From Stramonita haemastoma (lineage: Eukaryota; Mollusca; Gastropoda; Neogastropoda; Muricidae): a stretch of DNA of 64,000 nt. A model generated the notes under the pieces. The model ran no database searches and was not told the DNA's origin. It was given only the letters and a program-made list of their open reading frames with translations. A program made the position numbers and the translations under genes. Shown one piece after another: positions 10,678 through 64,000 of this stretch (positions are counted from its first letter, which is position 1; every line of letters starts with the position of its first letter). The stretch covers positions 84,215,541 through 84,279,540 of the forward strand of contig CM060317.1 of the NCBI GenBank assembly GCA_030674155.1, read 5' to 3'.

Positions 10678-12216
10678 TCAAGTTGTCCCATGTTGTGTTA
10701 GTATTCCTTTGCGGCTAACTTCTTCAGCAGAAAGAATGTAAGAGTCAATTTCTTGATCTGAAAACTCTGAATCACACAAGTCTTCTTTGTCCAGGTCGGC
10801 ACCAGTGATGTGATCAGGCAAACGTGGCGGTGACTCGGCTCTGACATCAGTCCTGGCCAGCTTCATACAGGGCGGTGCCAGGTGGGGAATGGCAGGGGAG
10901 GCTGGCATTTCCTCATCAACTGACGAACACTGGGAGGAACCTGCAGATTTCTCTTTTGTCCCTGAATCCATCTCACTAGCTTTGCTGACAAGTGATAAAC
11001 CATGGGAGACAATGTTATCTAGATAGTGCAGATAGTTCTTCTCTGTGACAGGTGTGAGCACCCAAGGCAACTGTCTAGCCAGCTTCAAAAAAGTTCTTTG
11101 ATGTGTTTTCTGCAGCATGTAACAGTGCCTTCCATATTTCAGGTTCTGGTCTGAGCAGAACCTGGATACACTGATGGCCTTGCGCTGCCTGTAGTCTTCA
11201 CTGAGCCAGACCAGATGTGCCACAGCAATAACCACATGGCTATGGTCTCTCCCCTGAGTCACAAACCCTTTTTCACATATTCTGACCAACTTGGTCACTT
11301 TGTCTAAAAACTTCGTGCTGAACTTGCCTGCAGCCAGAATGTGTTCAGGCAAAGAAGAAACAGTCTGATGGGCAAGTGGTTTCTTCTGGATGCTTTTGAG
11401 CAATTTCAGTGCTCTTGAAACAAATTTCATTCTCGCCTTTTTGAGACTCATCAGCGTTTTAAGCGTGATATTCTCTCCATTTTCCCTTGCAACAGAATAC
11501 ATGCAAGCAACACAAAGAGCATCTTTGAAGACATTGGAAGTATGCTTGACATTCTTGTGTGGATATAGTTTCTCATACAAGTAAATACTCTGGTCAGTCA
11601 GTTGAGTATGCCAGTTTAGCTGCGAAGACATTGATCGAATTGTCTTAATTCCATGTATCTTTCCCTTGTTAATCTGTGATTCAGTAGCACCGTGTATGAA
11701 TCTGGGCCTCTGTGTTCTTGACCATCCTTTATATCCTGCTGAACTTGCAGTTCCACTCTTTTGTGCGTAATCTTCAGAAGCCACAAAGTTTACTTCCTCA
11801 GAAAAAGCACCACAATCCTCACAGACCAGATGTTCTGCATTATGAATGGACTCCGAAGTTAGATTTGTTCCCCCACAAGATTTGCACGTTGGCGCATGTC
11901 TGACTCGAACAGTTTCCAATTGTCCTGAACCAGCGGGCCCCTTGGACTCGTCTTTTGAAGAAGCCGAAACTTTTTCACTGTTAGCGTTACTGTTCGAACC
12001 AGTGAGGTTCACCCCCACAGACTCACCACCATCTTCGACGCTGGGTTTCCCATCTTTTTGTGACTTTCGGTCTAAATCCTCGAAATCATCACCGCTGTCC
12101 TCTTCTTCAAGATCACTTTCTTCATTGTAATGTTCTTGTATGGCCGTACCGCAGTCATAGCAAACAGGAACCACACCATCTGTTATAATTTCACAACCGC
12201 ACTCCGGGCAGCCCAT
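10678..12216 (-). CDS. BRF2: BRF2, TFIIIB 50 kDa subunit (TFIIB-related factor 2)
   Basis: BRF2 is the TFIIB-like subunit of the TFIIIB form used at Pol III genes with upstream promoters, such as U6 snRNA in vertebrates; it acts in the nucleus with TBP and BDP1. The frame is 512 codons without an intron. A zinc ribbon has Cys111, Cys114, Cys132 and Cys135. Two cyclin-like folds follow, at about residues 190-290 and 295-395 (landmarks VKHTSNVFKDALCVACM and FCSDQNLKYGRHCYMLQK). The C-terminal block SPAIPHLAPPCMKLA (440-454) and the acidic FSDQEIDSYI (485-494) resemble vertebrate BRF2 and separate it from BRF1 and TFIIB. The start is the first ATG, with A at -3 and G at +4. Odd points are a second Cys4 motif at residues 3-22, an acidic Ser-rich linker (31-108), and a length about 90 residues above human BRF2. 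Its neighbour HAUS8 is divergent. Confidence 0.93.
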   Translation of the reverse strand: MGCPECGCEIITDGVVPVCYDCGTAIQEHYNEESDLEEEDSGDDFEDLDRKSQKDGKPSVEDGGESVGVNLTGSNSNANSEKVSASSKDESKGPAGSGQLETVRVRHAPTCKSCGGTNLTSESIHNAEHLVCEDCGAFSEEVNFVASEDYAQKSGTASSAGYKGWSRTQRPRFIHGATESQINKGKIHGIKTIRSMSSQLNWHTQLTDQSIYLYEKLYPHKNVKHTSNVFKDALCVACMYSVARENGENITLKTLMSLKKARMKFVSRALKLLKSIQKKPLAHQTVSSLPEHILAAGKFSTKFLDKVTKLVRICEKGFVTQGRDHSHVVIAVAHLVWLSEDYRQRKAISVSRFCSDQNLKYGRHCYMLQKTHQRTFLKLARQLPWVLTPVTEKNYLHYLDNIVSHGLSLVSKASEMDSGTKEKSAGSSQCSSVDEEMPASPAIPHLAPPCMKLARTDVRAESPPRLPDHITGADLDKEDLCDSEFSDQEIDSYILSAEEVSRKGILTQHGTT

Positions 12217-12270
12217 TTTCAGTTTTTAAAAGTCACTGTCCATTCATGACCTATACGTAGTACGCCTCTT

Positions 12271-12330
12271 CCTCACGTCAAATCGGAAATACCCAAACTT
12301 ACGTTCCATGTGCGTTTGATTTACTTCCGG
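12271..12330 (-). promoter_or_regulatory. candidate BRF2 core promoter (ETS and CRE-like motifs)
   Basis: Reading toward BRF2, CCGGAAGT (ETS/GABP consensus, complement of 12,323-12,330) is followed by TGACGTG (complement of 12,274-12,280, CRE-like), 58-114 bp before the ATG. No TATA box is placed as expected. ETS sites near the start are common in housekeeping promoters; use of these sites is an inference. Confidence 0.4.
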
Positions 12331-12693
12331 TGGATGTGACAAAAGTTTGCACAAAAAATCAAAACAAAGCAAAGTAAAAACATAAAGAAATTAAAGAGAA
12401 CTGCGTGAAACGGAACAATTACCACATATTTTCCATTACTGCAATATTTTGGCCATTATTAGAATACATTTTATAAATTTAACACGAGCTAATTTTATTC
12501 TTTCATTTTTCTTTTCTTCACTTTTCCCCCTTCCTTTCTTTAACAAAAAGTGGGAGTACATGGCTATAAACACAGAAAATGTGTAAAAAAAAATAGTTGT
12601 CCAAGTCCCTAGATCTCCTCTGGGACGTTATGCAATCATAACAATAAAAACAAAACAAACAAAAAAGAAGCACGCAAGAGTGCTCGTTTCACT

Positions 12694-13062
12694 ACGGGAC
12701 GGGATAGCCTAGTGGTCAGAACATTGCGCTCGCAATTTGACGACCCGGGTTCCTAAGAGTAGGCCATTGTGTGTTGGTGGGAACAGATGACATTTACAAA
12801 ACTGCATACACACGGGGACCGTATGTAAAAAACTACAAGAGTGCTTATTCCATTATCCCCGATATAAAAGAATAAGATTAATTAAAAAAAAATTAAAAAC
12901 GTAAACCATATGGCCCATTATCCTCGATATAAAAGAATAAAATGAAAATAAAATAAAATAATTTTTTTAAGAGTACACACAGGGATTGTATGTAAATTTT
13001 TTTTTAAAAAGCACATCAGTGCTTATTCCAATATCTTTGAAATAACAAAATTAAATAAAAAT
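12694..13062 (+). repeat. SINE family 2, internally deleted copy plus 3' fragments
   Basis: The head GGGATAGCCTAGTGGTCAG with A and B boxes (12,698-12,751) joins directly to the distal body TAAGAGTAGGCCATTGTG, so about 150 bp of the middle is missing. After the 3' end near 12,869, further 3'-end fragments (CCATTATCCTCGATATAAAA and a diverged repeat of it) extend to 13,062. The cluster sits between the divergent BRF2 and HAUS8 starts. Confidence 0.8.
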
Positions 13063-13063
13063 C

Positions 13064-13099
<36 letters not shown>

Positions 13100-13110
13100 A
13101 CACACACACA
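13063..13110. repeat. (AC)n microsatellite
   Basis: About 45 bp of (CA)n with one GAC interruption, in the intergenic region 200 bp before the HAUS8 ATG. Confidence 0.95.
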
Positions 13111-13312
13111 ACTTATTGAAAACCATTCTTTGTTATTACAAGTTCATTCTTTAAGTTTGTTTACTTCACTGGACCTGACGTTTTTACTATCACTGGATCA
13201 GATCTGTGCTGAAAAAGGTCTGAATGTCCTTGTCTGCTGTGTTTATATTGTAGCCTAGTCGTCACCCTAGGCTTAAGGCGGAACTGAAAACAAACAGCGC
13301 GCGAGCTTCAAG

Positions 13313-31372
<18,060 letters not shown>

Positions 31373-31676
31373 TGGTGGTTTCTCCCTCGTGTCTTCCATC
31401 TGCCTGCAGAGGATGCTCATCAGAGTGACACAGCCCAGGGAAGGAATGTCAGTCCACCTGTCACGTGTGCTGCAGTGTGTACAGGCACAGCAGTGTGAAC
31501 TCAGGTGGTGCATCTGCATCAGGCTACAAAGCTTGCCAGCTACAAGCAGCAGATCTGTTGCAGAGCACATCTTGTCTTGTGGTGAGAAGAGCCAGTATCT
31601 AGTCCTGTGCCATTACTTCATGGATCAAGAGAAACAAGTCTGTAATTGCTGTGTGATGGAAGGAATGTCACAAGAC

Positions 31677-31682
31677 AATAAA
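31677..31682 (+). terminator. HAUS8 polyadenylation signal
   Basis: AATAAA lies 305 nt after the HAUS8 stop codon, followed about 20 nt later by a T-rich stretch (31,709-31,720). No closer canonical signal was seen between stop and here. Confidence 0.65.
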
Positions 31683-31737
31683 TATATCATCAGTTTTTAA
31701 TGTCATACCTTTTTTTTTTTATAAATATCTGTGCAAG

Positions 31738-31995
31738 AAGGAAGGTGGCAGGACAGTTTTATGTGGTTCTGGATATGGTTCCCAGCTTTGCCCCTTTTTC
31801 CCAGTTTGACAGGAAAATCAAACTGAATGTTGACTGTTTTGGAGGACTTTAAACCAGTCAGACTTGTGCGCTTAGGGACTTGTGCATGTTCAAAGAACCT
31901 ATACGGTTGAAAATCAGAAAGAGCAGGGAGGTACCTTCCGACTGTCCTGCCAAAATTGGAAGGTTCACTTCCCATTTGTACCCTAAAGTTGGAAT
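31738..31995 (+). repeat. SINE family 5 copy, diverged
   Basis: GAAGGTGGCAGGACAGTTTT, TCCCAGTTTGACAGGAAAAT and AAAGTTGGAATGTTGCTAC match the copy at 30,205 in order. It lies just past the HAUS8 poly(A) signal. Confidence 0.6.
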
Positions 31996-32632
31996 GTTGC
32001 TACTTTAAGGGGGGGGTGGGGGGGTGCTCTAGCAGAGGAATGCAACCCCAAACTAAAAAATATATGTATGTATATATATATATACCTGTGCAATGTGCTC
32101 TGACCATTTTTTTTTTTTATGTGAATAAAGTGTTATTATCATTGACCGATATTTGAAAGCAGATTTGTCAATTTCACACAGTTGTCAGTTTCCCCCACTT
32201 TCAGCTCCTCTCAGCTGCTAATTAATCCAGCCCAGCCCAGCCCAGATGGGGCCAAGTGGTGCTAATTATAGCAGGAACTGACCACACTTGGACTAAATAA
32301 AAGGAAATGGCAGGCTAAATATTGATGCTGTATTTGTGCACGGTTTCCATGTCAGTAATGTAGCTGAGACTTCATGGATTCTCATGGAAAAGCGATTTAA
32401 TGAAAAGTGAAGGAGAAAACCATGGAGGAAAACAATCCCCAAACATTACATTTCAAAGCATTACAACATTAGTGTCAGCCTTGGCATTTTGCTTAGACTG
32501 ATCACTTGCCAGAAAGCCTTTGGCCAATCTCGCTTATACTTCAGACACACACATATTAAGACAGTGTGCCATGCACTATGTTCTTTTGAAGGATTACAGG
32601 CACAAGTATGGAGTTGGTTGATGGTAATGATG

Positions 32633-35600
32633 TTTATTTTAGACCATTGATATTGCCAGTTTGAAGTTGGGCCTTGAAAGCTTTGTATGGCCTTCCCAGT
32701 CAGTTGCTCTAAACAACAATACAGTTACATGCCATTTTAAAGAGGGTCTGTCATTTTGTTTTTTAAACCCTATCTACAATGAAGAATTTTGTATAATTCT
32801 ACTGAGCCAAATAAGGTACAATGAAGGATAACACAGTTTAACATATTACCAACAATCCTAACAAGCCAGCCTACCAACATATTCAGCACAGCAGAGTGTG
32901 ACTTTGGAAAAAGATTTTTGATGAATTTGTGAGCTGGTAGATGCTCAGTTTAAAAAGCAGAAAAGAAAGAGAACATGGAAAATATTCTGAAATAAACCTT
33001 TTCATAAAGAATACAGCCATCAGATTAAAGGTGATCCCTTTCACCCATCATTTTCATGCACATTCAGAACAATGCAGAAACAAAGTTGAGTAACAACTCT
33101 CCACATTCTACATATTTCACAATGGTTTCACATTTATTGCATTCGCACAAGATAATTTACATGTACATCATAACAGCAAAGCAGACAATTCACAAACTGC
33201 AAATAAATCCACATCAAAATCAATCCCACAGTTATTTATCTTCACATGTTTTTGTTTTCTTTCTCTTATCAACTGTAATGGAGGGAAAATGTACTTTTTT
33301 CCCCTCAGGATTTCAATATCAGAAAATGTAATGACTGGGAAAATAAATTAATTCATTCCTTTCAAGTACCATCCTCCCAGTTATGCAGAAGACCAACACA
33401 AAAACAAAAGGCAGAGTTTCTACCACCACCCACATCAACAAAGAAACAAAAAAATAAACCCAACACGGATACACAACTTTTTATGCTGGCATTACTAATC
33501 ATTGTGAACAATGCTTACAGCCTTGCTCACCAAATTAGGGTGTATGTAAGCCATTGTGACTGGGTTGTATAAGTGTTCAAAATATTCTCCCCACAGTATC
33601 TCTCGCCAGTGACCATGCCATATATTATTCTAGGTAAGAAACAAACAATAAGTCAGCTATACATGAAAGACACAACTTTTGCTTTGAAAATTGCCACTTT
33701 CTTTTTTTAAATCCACCACCCCCACCCCCCTTAAAAATCAACAACAACAACAACAAAAACACACAAAAAATAACTTGGACAAGGTTGGGTTGTTTTTTTT
33801 CAACTGTAATATCATGACTGGTAAATAGCGATCAACATATAAGTTATTTTCAACAACATTCTTGCTCCTTTTCATGATCCATCATTCACTTTATACACGT
33901 CTGCTGTACATCCCCTGACAAAAGTACAGGAGTTTCTGCCGATCTACACCAGTTGGTCCTTAAAGTCTTCAAATGTCTACCTCTCTCTCTTTTTTTTTTT
34001 AAACCCTTAAAAACCTATTCAGACTCCAAAGATTTTATGAAGTTAATGTCTATTGTCCATATCAAGAAGAAAAGAAATTGGAATGTAACGCCTAAATCTT
34101 TTCTCATTACCTGCTTCTTAAGGGCAAGTTTCTTGGTCTCTATAATGCAATAAAATAACACTTGATTTTTTTTTCTTTTTAACATTGCCATTTAGAAGTG
34201 TATCATTTTCGTGAAATGTAAATTTTATACTCATGCACTTCGATTGTTAACTTTTAGAATTTTTATAAACATAAACAGCATATGCACACATTCACCAATA
34301 CAGTATACACCTAAAAGTACTTACCTGACACAGCAATTTAAACTTAATTCATTCAAAAAGAAGAAAAAAAAGTTTACAGATACACCTTAGAAGAAGAAAA
34401 ACATATCTGCAGTTTTCTCTTTTTTTTGTTGGTGTTCATGTTGCATGAAAGTACTGGCAAACGACCACAGCCTTCAAAATTACACTACACTTGCATGGCC
34501 AACGGTCATTGGTGCTCATCAACAGATGACATACACAAAACATCAGTCATCTTCACAACCAAACGCAGTTATTCAACACTGCAAAATCTATGTTTTTGTG
34601 TATCTTATTCTTTTCATGGTCCCCTCTACACCCAGACTGGGCTTTGCCAGCTTTCAGTTCTCCAAGGTGTCACTGAACGCGACATTCCTCACATCATTTT
34701 CTGCACATCATATGCATGATAAAGAATGGAAACATTTTCAAAAAGAAGATTAACTCTGCGAGTCAAATTTGGACAGAGTGATGTAATCCCAAGACTATGA
34801 CTACAGATATGCACCCACATATTGTCCCATTGCTGGAACCACCAACTACAAAATATATAGAAACAAACTAAAGAGACTTTATGTCTACACATAATTATAA
34901 ACGCATGCCAACTGTATCAACTGATTAAATTTGTTTTCACACACCATTACTACTGTTTTTCTACAAGCAAAAACCCAGTGCAGTGGTTAAAGAAGAAAAG
35001 GGTCAACATATGAAAAATCTGGTCTGCAGAAAAGAGAACTGATAGGTTTCAACCATTCTATTATGAACATCTTTTATGCTATGCCTTTATATACTTAAGT
35101 CCTCAAAAAACTCATCAGTCATACAAAATGCATTCCAAAATGTCGAACAAAAAACTTTAAAAGCATGGGATGTGATGTTCGGAATTCCACTTACATCTAG
35201 GACAGGAAAAGTGTTTCTTAACAAGTTTGTTCAGGGCTCCAGAGATAACTTAATAAGGTGACGATGTAGACCTGTATATAATTATTGGTAACTACCCCAT
35301 TGCAAAAAAAGCAGATTTAATCTGGCTTGTCTACTTCTTGTGATCTACTTCCTTATGATGAAGAGAGGATTTCATTCAGTAAATGCAAATTAAAGCTGAC
35401 CCCATTTCACACAAACAAGTAAGGAATCGACACAATTTGATCTATTCTACTTAACAATTGGAACACAATACCACTGTTCAAACAAAGCCAGTGTGTCACC
35501 AATCTTTGTGAAATATATGTATATATAATTATAACAGCATCATCTGAAAACAAAGATGCTAGATAGGGGAAAAAGGCGTTCTGCTACTACCACACACACT

Positions 35601-37193
35601 GCATAACTAAGAAACACTACCTGAAGATGTAGAAGATGACAAGCCCTGGCTGGAGTATGCCACCTACCTACCATGGAAAAAGACACTGACAATGTCCCTC
35701 AAGAAAAGGATTACAACAGCACCGAAACAGTTTATGTTGACTTAAATGGTTTTAGGATTGTTTGAAATATCATCTTATGACTTGGTTTTCCTGAGGGCTT
35801 TATCTTTCACTGCAACTCTAATAATTGTTTTCGGTCTACAAGAAAAAAAAGACTCGATTTCTGTCTAAAAAAAACAAACAAACAAACAAAAAACAGACAA
35901 AATCAAAACTCCACATATACCATTTTCCAAACTTACAGAACACACCATTGTACAATATATAAAGACCACCGCTATATGATACACAGTTGAGCAAGAGAAG
36001 TAGGTATGGTTCACATCATTCAGATTGCTTGGTGAATAACACAAATGAGCCTTTGATAAGCTCAAAATACCAGACATTTGACAGTGTACACAATCATTAC
36101 AATCTGCAAAGGTGATTCTATATAAATCAGAATTCTGCCATCTGATTCTCCTTATGACTCAACACTGGAACACTACCAGTCAATTCAATATGTAAGCCTG
36201 ACTGACTCCCCTCTTTTGATTGACTGCATTTAAGTCGTGTCATTTAATAAGCTACACTGAAACGTGAATCAAAGATGACTTAAGTCTGACACCACTTCAG
36301 TGTGTGTGTGTGTGTGTGTGTGTGTTGTGCTTCCTCTTCTTATCCCCAAAATGATGAATAACTGCTAACTTCTTTTTGATACATTTTGGTACATGTCATG
36401 ATTTTGGGTGTAAGACTTTTTCTTGGGTAAGAGGAGCATTTATTCAATTGATGTTTGCCATCTGGAAAAGTCATTACTGAAAAAATCAGTCAACTACTTG
36501 CAAACCAATCAGGCTTTGGCTTGGCCTGATGTCCTCAATAAACAACTTAAAGTCAGTTTTGTCATCAATGATCAACAATGGAGGATGTGTTGACTTCATC
36601 TTAAATGACACAAAAACTGCAAAGTTCAATTTTACAAAACTTCTCCAAAGTTCTTGAATTACAGTACTTCTTTCGGTTCATATTACTAATGACAAATATT
36701 TACATTCACTTACTAATCAATCAATTTTAAGATAACGCTTGAATTAAAATACTGGTAACAGGGGTATTATAGTTAAAATAGTTTCTATCATTCTGTTCTT
36801 CCATGTCTTGAAACCTGTATTGTGAAAATTAAAAAGTCATAATAAAAGCTGCTTCTGCAAAGCATTCCATTTATAAAGAAAAAAGTTTCTCTCTGAATAT
36901 TAACAGTTATATCCAAATAACTTAAGCTGATATTCATTTTTCTTTGAGATTTTGAACATTCTGACAGTTAAAAAATCGGCATATCTATTGTCATACCATT
37001 TTTGTTCTGATGATGTTTTTTTCTTCCCAATGAACACTGAAAACTGTTTTGACAGTGTATAAATTTACTTTGTGCATTTCAACAAATGTCACAATCCATC
37101 TGTCTCAAATCTAGTGAATATAACTTCACATTGTGCCACCTGTCACAGGTCATTGGAAAGATGAATTCTTACACATAACTCACAAACGTGATT

Positions 37194-37246
<53 letters not shown>

Positions 37247-38818
37247 TATAGCATGCTTTCATACATGGAAAATGACTCCAACAAACCTACACTTTATTCT
37301 TCTCATAAAATTTTCCACTTTTTAAAAGAAGTCTGACTAAAAACATCAGCCTCATCATTTTCTCCACAGACAAAAAAGTGCACAACGGACTAGGTTCAAC
37401 AACTGTTTGTTGCATACACTAAAAGAGTCACCTCAGTGACAGAGATCAGCATCCATAAGAACACAAATACCAGAATACATATCCTTGTTATAAATGTGAT
37501 AATGGATACGTAGCTCTACTGATGCAAAGACAAAGACTAAGGATCAATCCAGCAATGAAGGAAAGTCCACAGAGACTATCAGATAGCAGCAGTAGCTGGT
37601 GAAAGAATGCTGGTAGCCTGACGACACAGCTCACGCCGTCCTGAAACCTCACAGACTCCATCAATCTGGTCTCTTCATTTCTCAGGAATGGTTGGTTTCT
37701 GGGGTACTGGTAACGACTCTGTAGTCCATGACATCATTCACACAGGACTGGTTGGTTAGTTTCTGGTTTACTGGCAAATTCTCTGAAGGCTATCAGATTA
37801 ATTCAGTTGGACAGGTTAGTGCTGGGGATTGATTTAACACCTCCTCACAAGATGTGAAGTAATGACTAGAACAAACCATCAGTTCTGTATGATTATTTTG
37901 GCTCCTGATGGAGAGAAGACAGTCAATTCTTCATACACACACATCGACAGCATGGCTTTGGGTATTCCATCACAGATCTACACCCAGAACACTGCAAATC
38001 TCTCTCTCTCTCTCTCTCTCTGAAGGCAGACTTCATGATGTAATGTCAATGGTGCCTCCTATAAGGTCTTTCTATCCATAGATACAGCCACTGGCTCACT
38101 TCATACACTCATACTCATGCGCACAAGCAAACAACTGCACAAACACATAATAATGCATGTGTAAGCCTGATCACTCTCACACACACACATGCACACACAC
38201 ACGCTCGTCCAATATCACTTTCAGTAAACAGACGTAAAATCGAAGCAACAACAATAACACACACATGCATAATAATGTATACCACACCAGTGCACACCCC
38301 CATGATATGATGTCAGTTTGAATCCTCTGCCAAGGAAGGCTGAACATTGGGAAATAAAAAGTATACTGTACTGATAGGATGTACACAGACAACCCACCCT
38401 CACACCTGGACATGACAGGATGCATCCAGAGTTCTATATCACCACAGGGCTTTGTCCTTTTCCACTGCACATCTTTTGAATGAATCTGAAGGACAAAGTA
38501 TATTGTTCATTTTAGGATCTGAAAACTTGCATGTCAACTGGCCGTAGCAAAATTATTGTCCTGCATGTACATTTTGGGGAATCCCAATACATATTGAAAG
38601 AACCTGCAACTTGGCCAGTGACTTTTCCAGTACGTGTGTTCAGCATGGAGAACCAATGGTTTCTGCATGTGACATGTCCTCAAAAGTCATGTTCTATCAA
38701 GTACGTGACTGGTTCACAATGCCATACGTCCCTCCATCAGCCGCTATGATGACAGGAGCCAGGTCACTGAAGCACAGTACCATTCCTTCACCAGAAAGGA
38801 GAGAGGCCCCAGTGAGCG
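32633..38818 (-). other. candidate long 3' UTR of CCDC186, repeat-poor
   Basis: This 6.2 kb after the CCDC186 stop has no recognised SINE and only short simple repeats, (TG)n at 36,300-36,325 and (AC)n at 37,196-37,241, unlike every other stretch of this size here. AATAAA on the minus strand (complement of 32,633-32,638) is a possible distal poly(A) signal. No coding exon was recognised. The UTR reading is an inference. Confidence 0.4.
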
Positions 38819-63450
<24,632 letters not shown>

Positions 63451-63463
63451 CTGCTCAGTCACA

Positions 63464-63487
63464 CACACACACACACACGCACACATG

Positions 63488-63554
<67 letters not shown>

Positions 63555-63603
63555 ACAACACACACACACACAACACACACACACACACACCACACACACA
63601 CAC

Positions 63604-63651
<48 letters not shown>

Positions 63652-63665
63652 ACACACAACAACAC
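63464..63665. repeat. (AC)n microsatellite next to a 3' splice site
   Basis: About 200 bp of CA with ACAACAC and ACCACAC interruptions, (GT)n on the CCDC186 sense strand. Confidence 0.97.
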
Positions 63666-63740
63666 GCACATACATACAACATTACAGATGCACACATATT
63701 GTACAGCGTCTACTGAATTTTATCCTATTGTACTGTATTG

Positions 63741-63871
63741 AATTAAAGTGTAGTGTAATGTAGTGCAATGTAGCATATTTTATTGTTGTATACTGTGCTA
63801 TGTATTGAATTATAGTGTAGTGTAATGTAGTGCAATGTAGCGTATTTTATTGTTGTATACTGTGCTATGTA
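63741..63871. repeat. 67-bp tandem duplication
   Basis: AATTAAAGTGTAGTGTAATG at 63,741 recurs as AATTATAGTGTAGTGTAATG at 63,808, followed in both by GCAATGTAGC and GTATACTGTGCTATGTATT. Two units with about 3 differences. Confidence 0.92.
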
Positions 63872-63887
63872 TTCCACTTCCAATCAC

Positions 63888-64000
63888 AGGTGATTTCTTT
63901 GTGTGAAATTTAGGTTGCTCTTCCTGGGGAGTGCGCATCACTTAAGAGCAGTGCCACCATTTTTTTCATATTTTCCTGTCTGTACCTGTACAAATTGTTT
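63888..64000 (-). repeat. SINE family 3, minus-strand 3' part, cut by window edge
   Basis: GATTTCTTTGTGTGAAATTT and GCTCTTCCTGGGGAGTGCGC are the complement of the family 3 core seen at 15,530-15,590 (GGGAGAGCAGCCCGAATTTC). Confidence 0.7.

Overview
This is nuclear DNA from an animal with introns and a very high load of repeats. The gene set (BRF2, HAUS8, CCDC186), the tRNA-derived SINE families and the dense (TG)n/(AG)n microsatellites suggest a mollusc, most likely a marine gastropod. The species is an inference; the three gene identities come from protein motifs read in the sequence. No prokaryotic system, CRISPR array, intact transposon or free-standing RNA gene is seen.

Layout. 1-10.67 kb: no recognised gene; microsatellites, SINE copies and a diverged ~1 kb tandem duplication (7.57-8.96 kb). 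10,678-12,216 (-): BRF2, the TFIIB-like subunit of the RNA polymerase III factor TFIIIB, as one uninterrupted 512-codon reading frame. 12,217-13,312: head-to-head intergenic region with candidate promoter motifs for both genes, split by SINE debris. 13,313-31,372 (+): HAUS8, the microtubule-binding subunit of augmin, assembled by hand as 16 exons whose phases all agree, 666 residues. 38,819-63,450 (-): the 3' part of CCDC186, a Golgi/dense-core-vesicle coiled-coil protein, as 16 exons; its 5' end lies beyond the right edge. HAUS8 and CCDC186 are tail to tail. The 6 kb after the CCDC186 stop is poor in repeats and may be a long 3' UTR.

The genes are housekeeping loci (Pol III transcription, spindle assembly, vesicle maturation) and nothing suggests they act in one pathway. 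The unusual biology is in gene structure. BRF2 carries an extra N-terminal Cys4 zinc-ribbon-like motif. HAUS8 has about 300 residues added in front of its conserved region, and the last 35 nt of its exon 6, with both flanking splice-site sequences, is amplified about ten times in the following intron. Exon 11 has a duplicated splice donor. (TG)n tracts abut several 3' splice sites. Four SINE insertions have intact target-site duplications, as does one remnant only 38 nt long. CCDC186 shows an apparent one-base disruption in a conserved block at 51,770-51,785.
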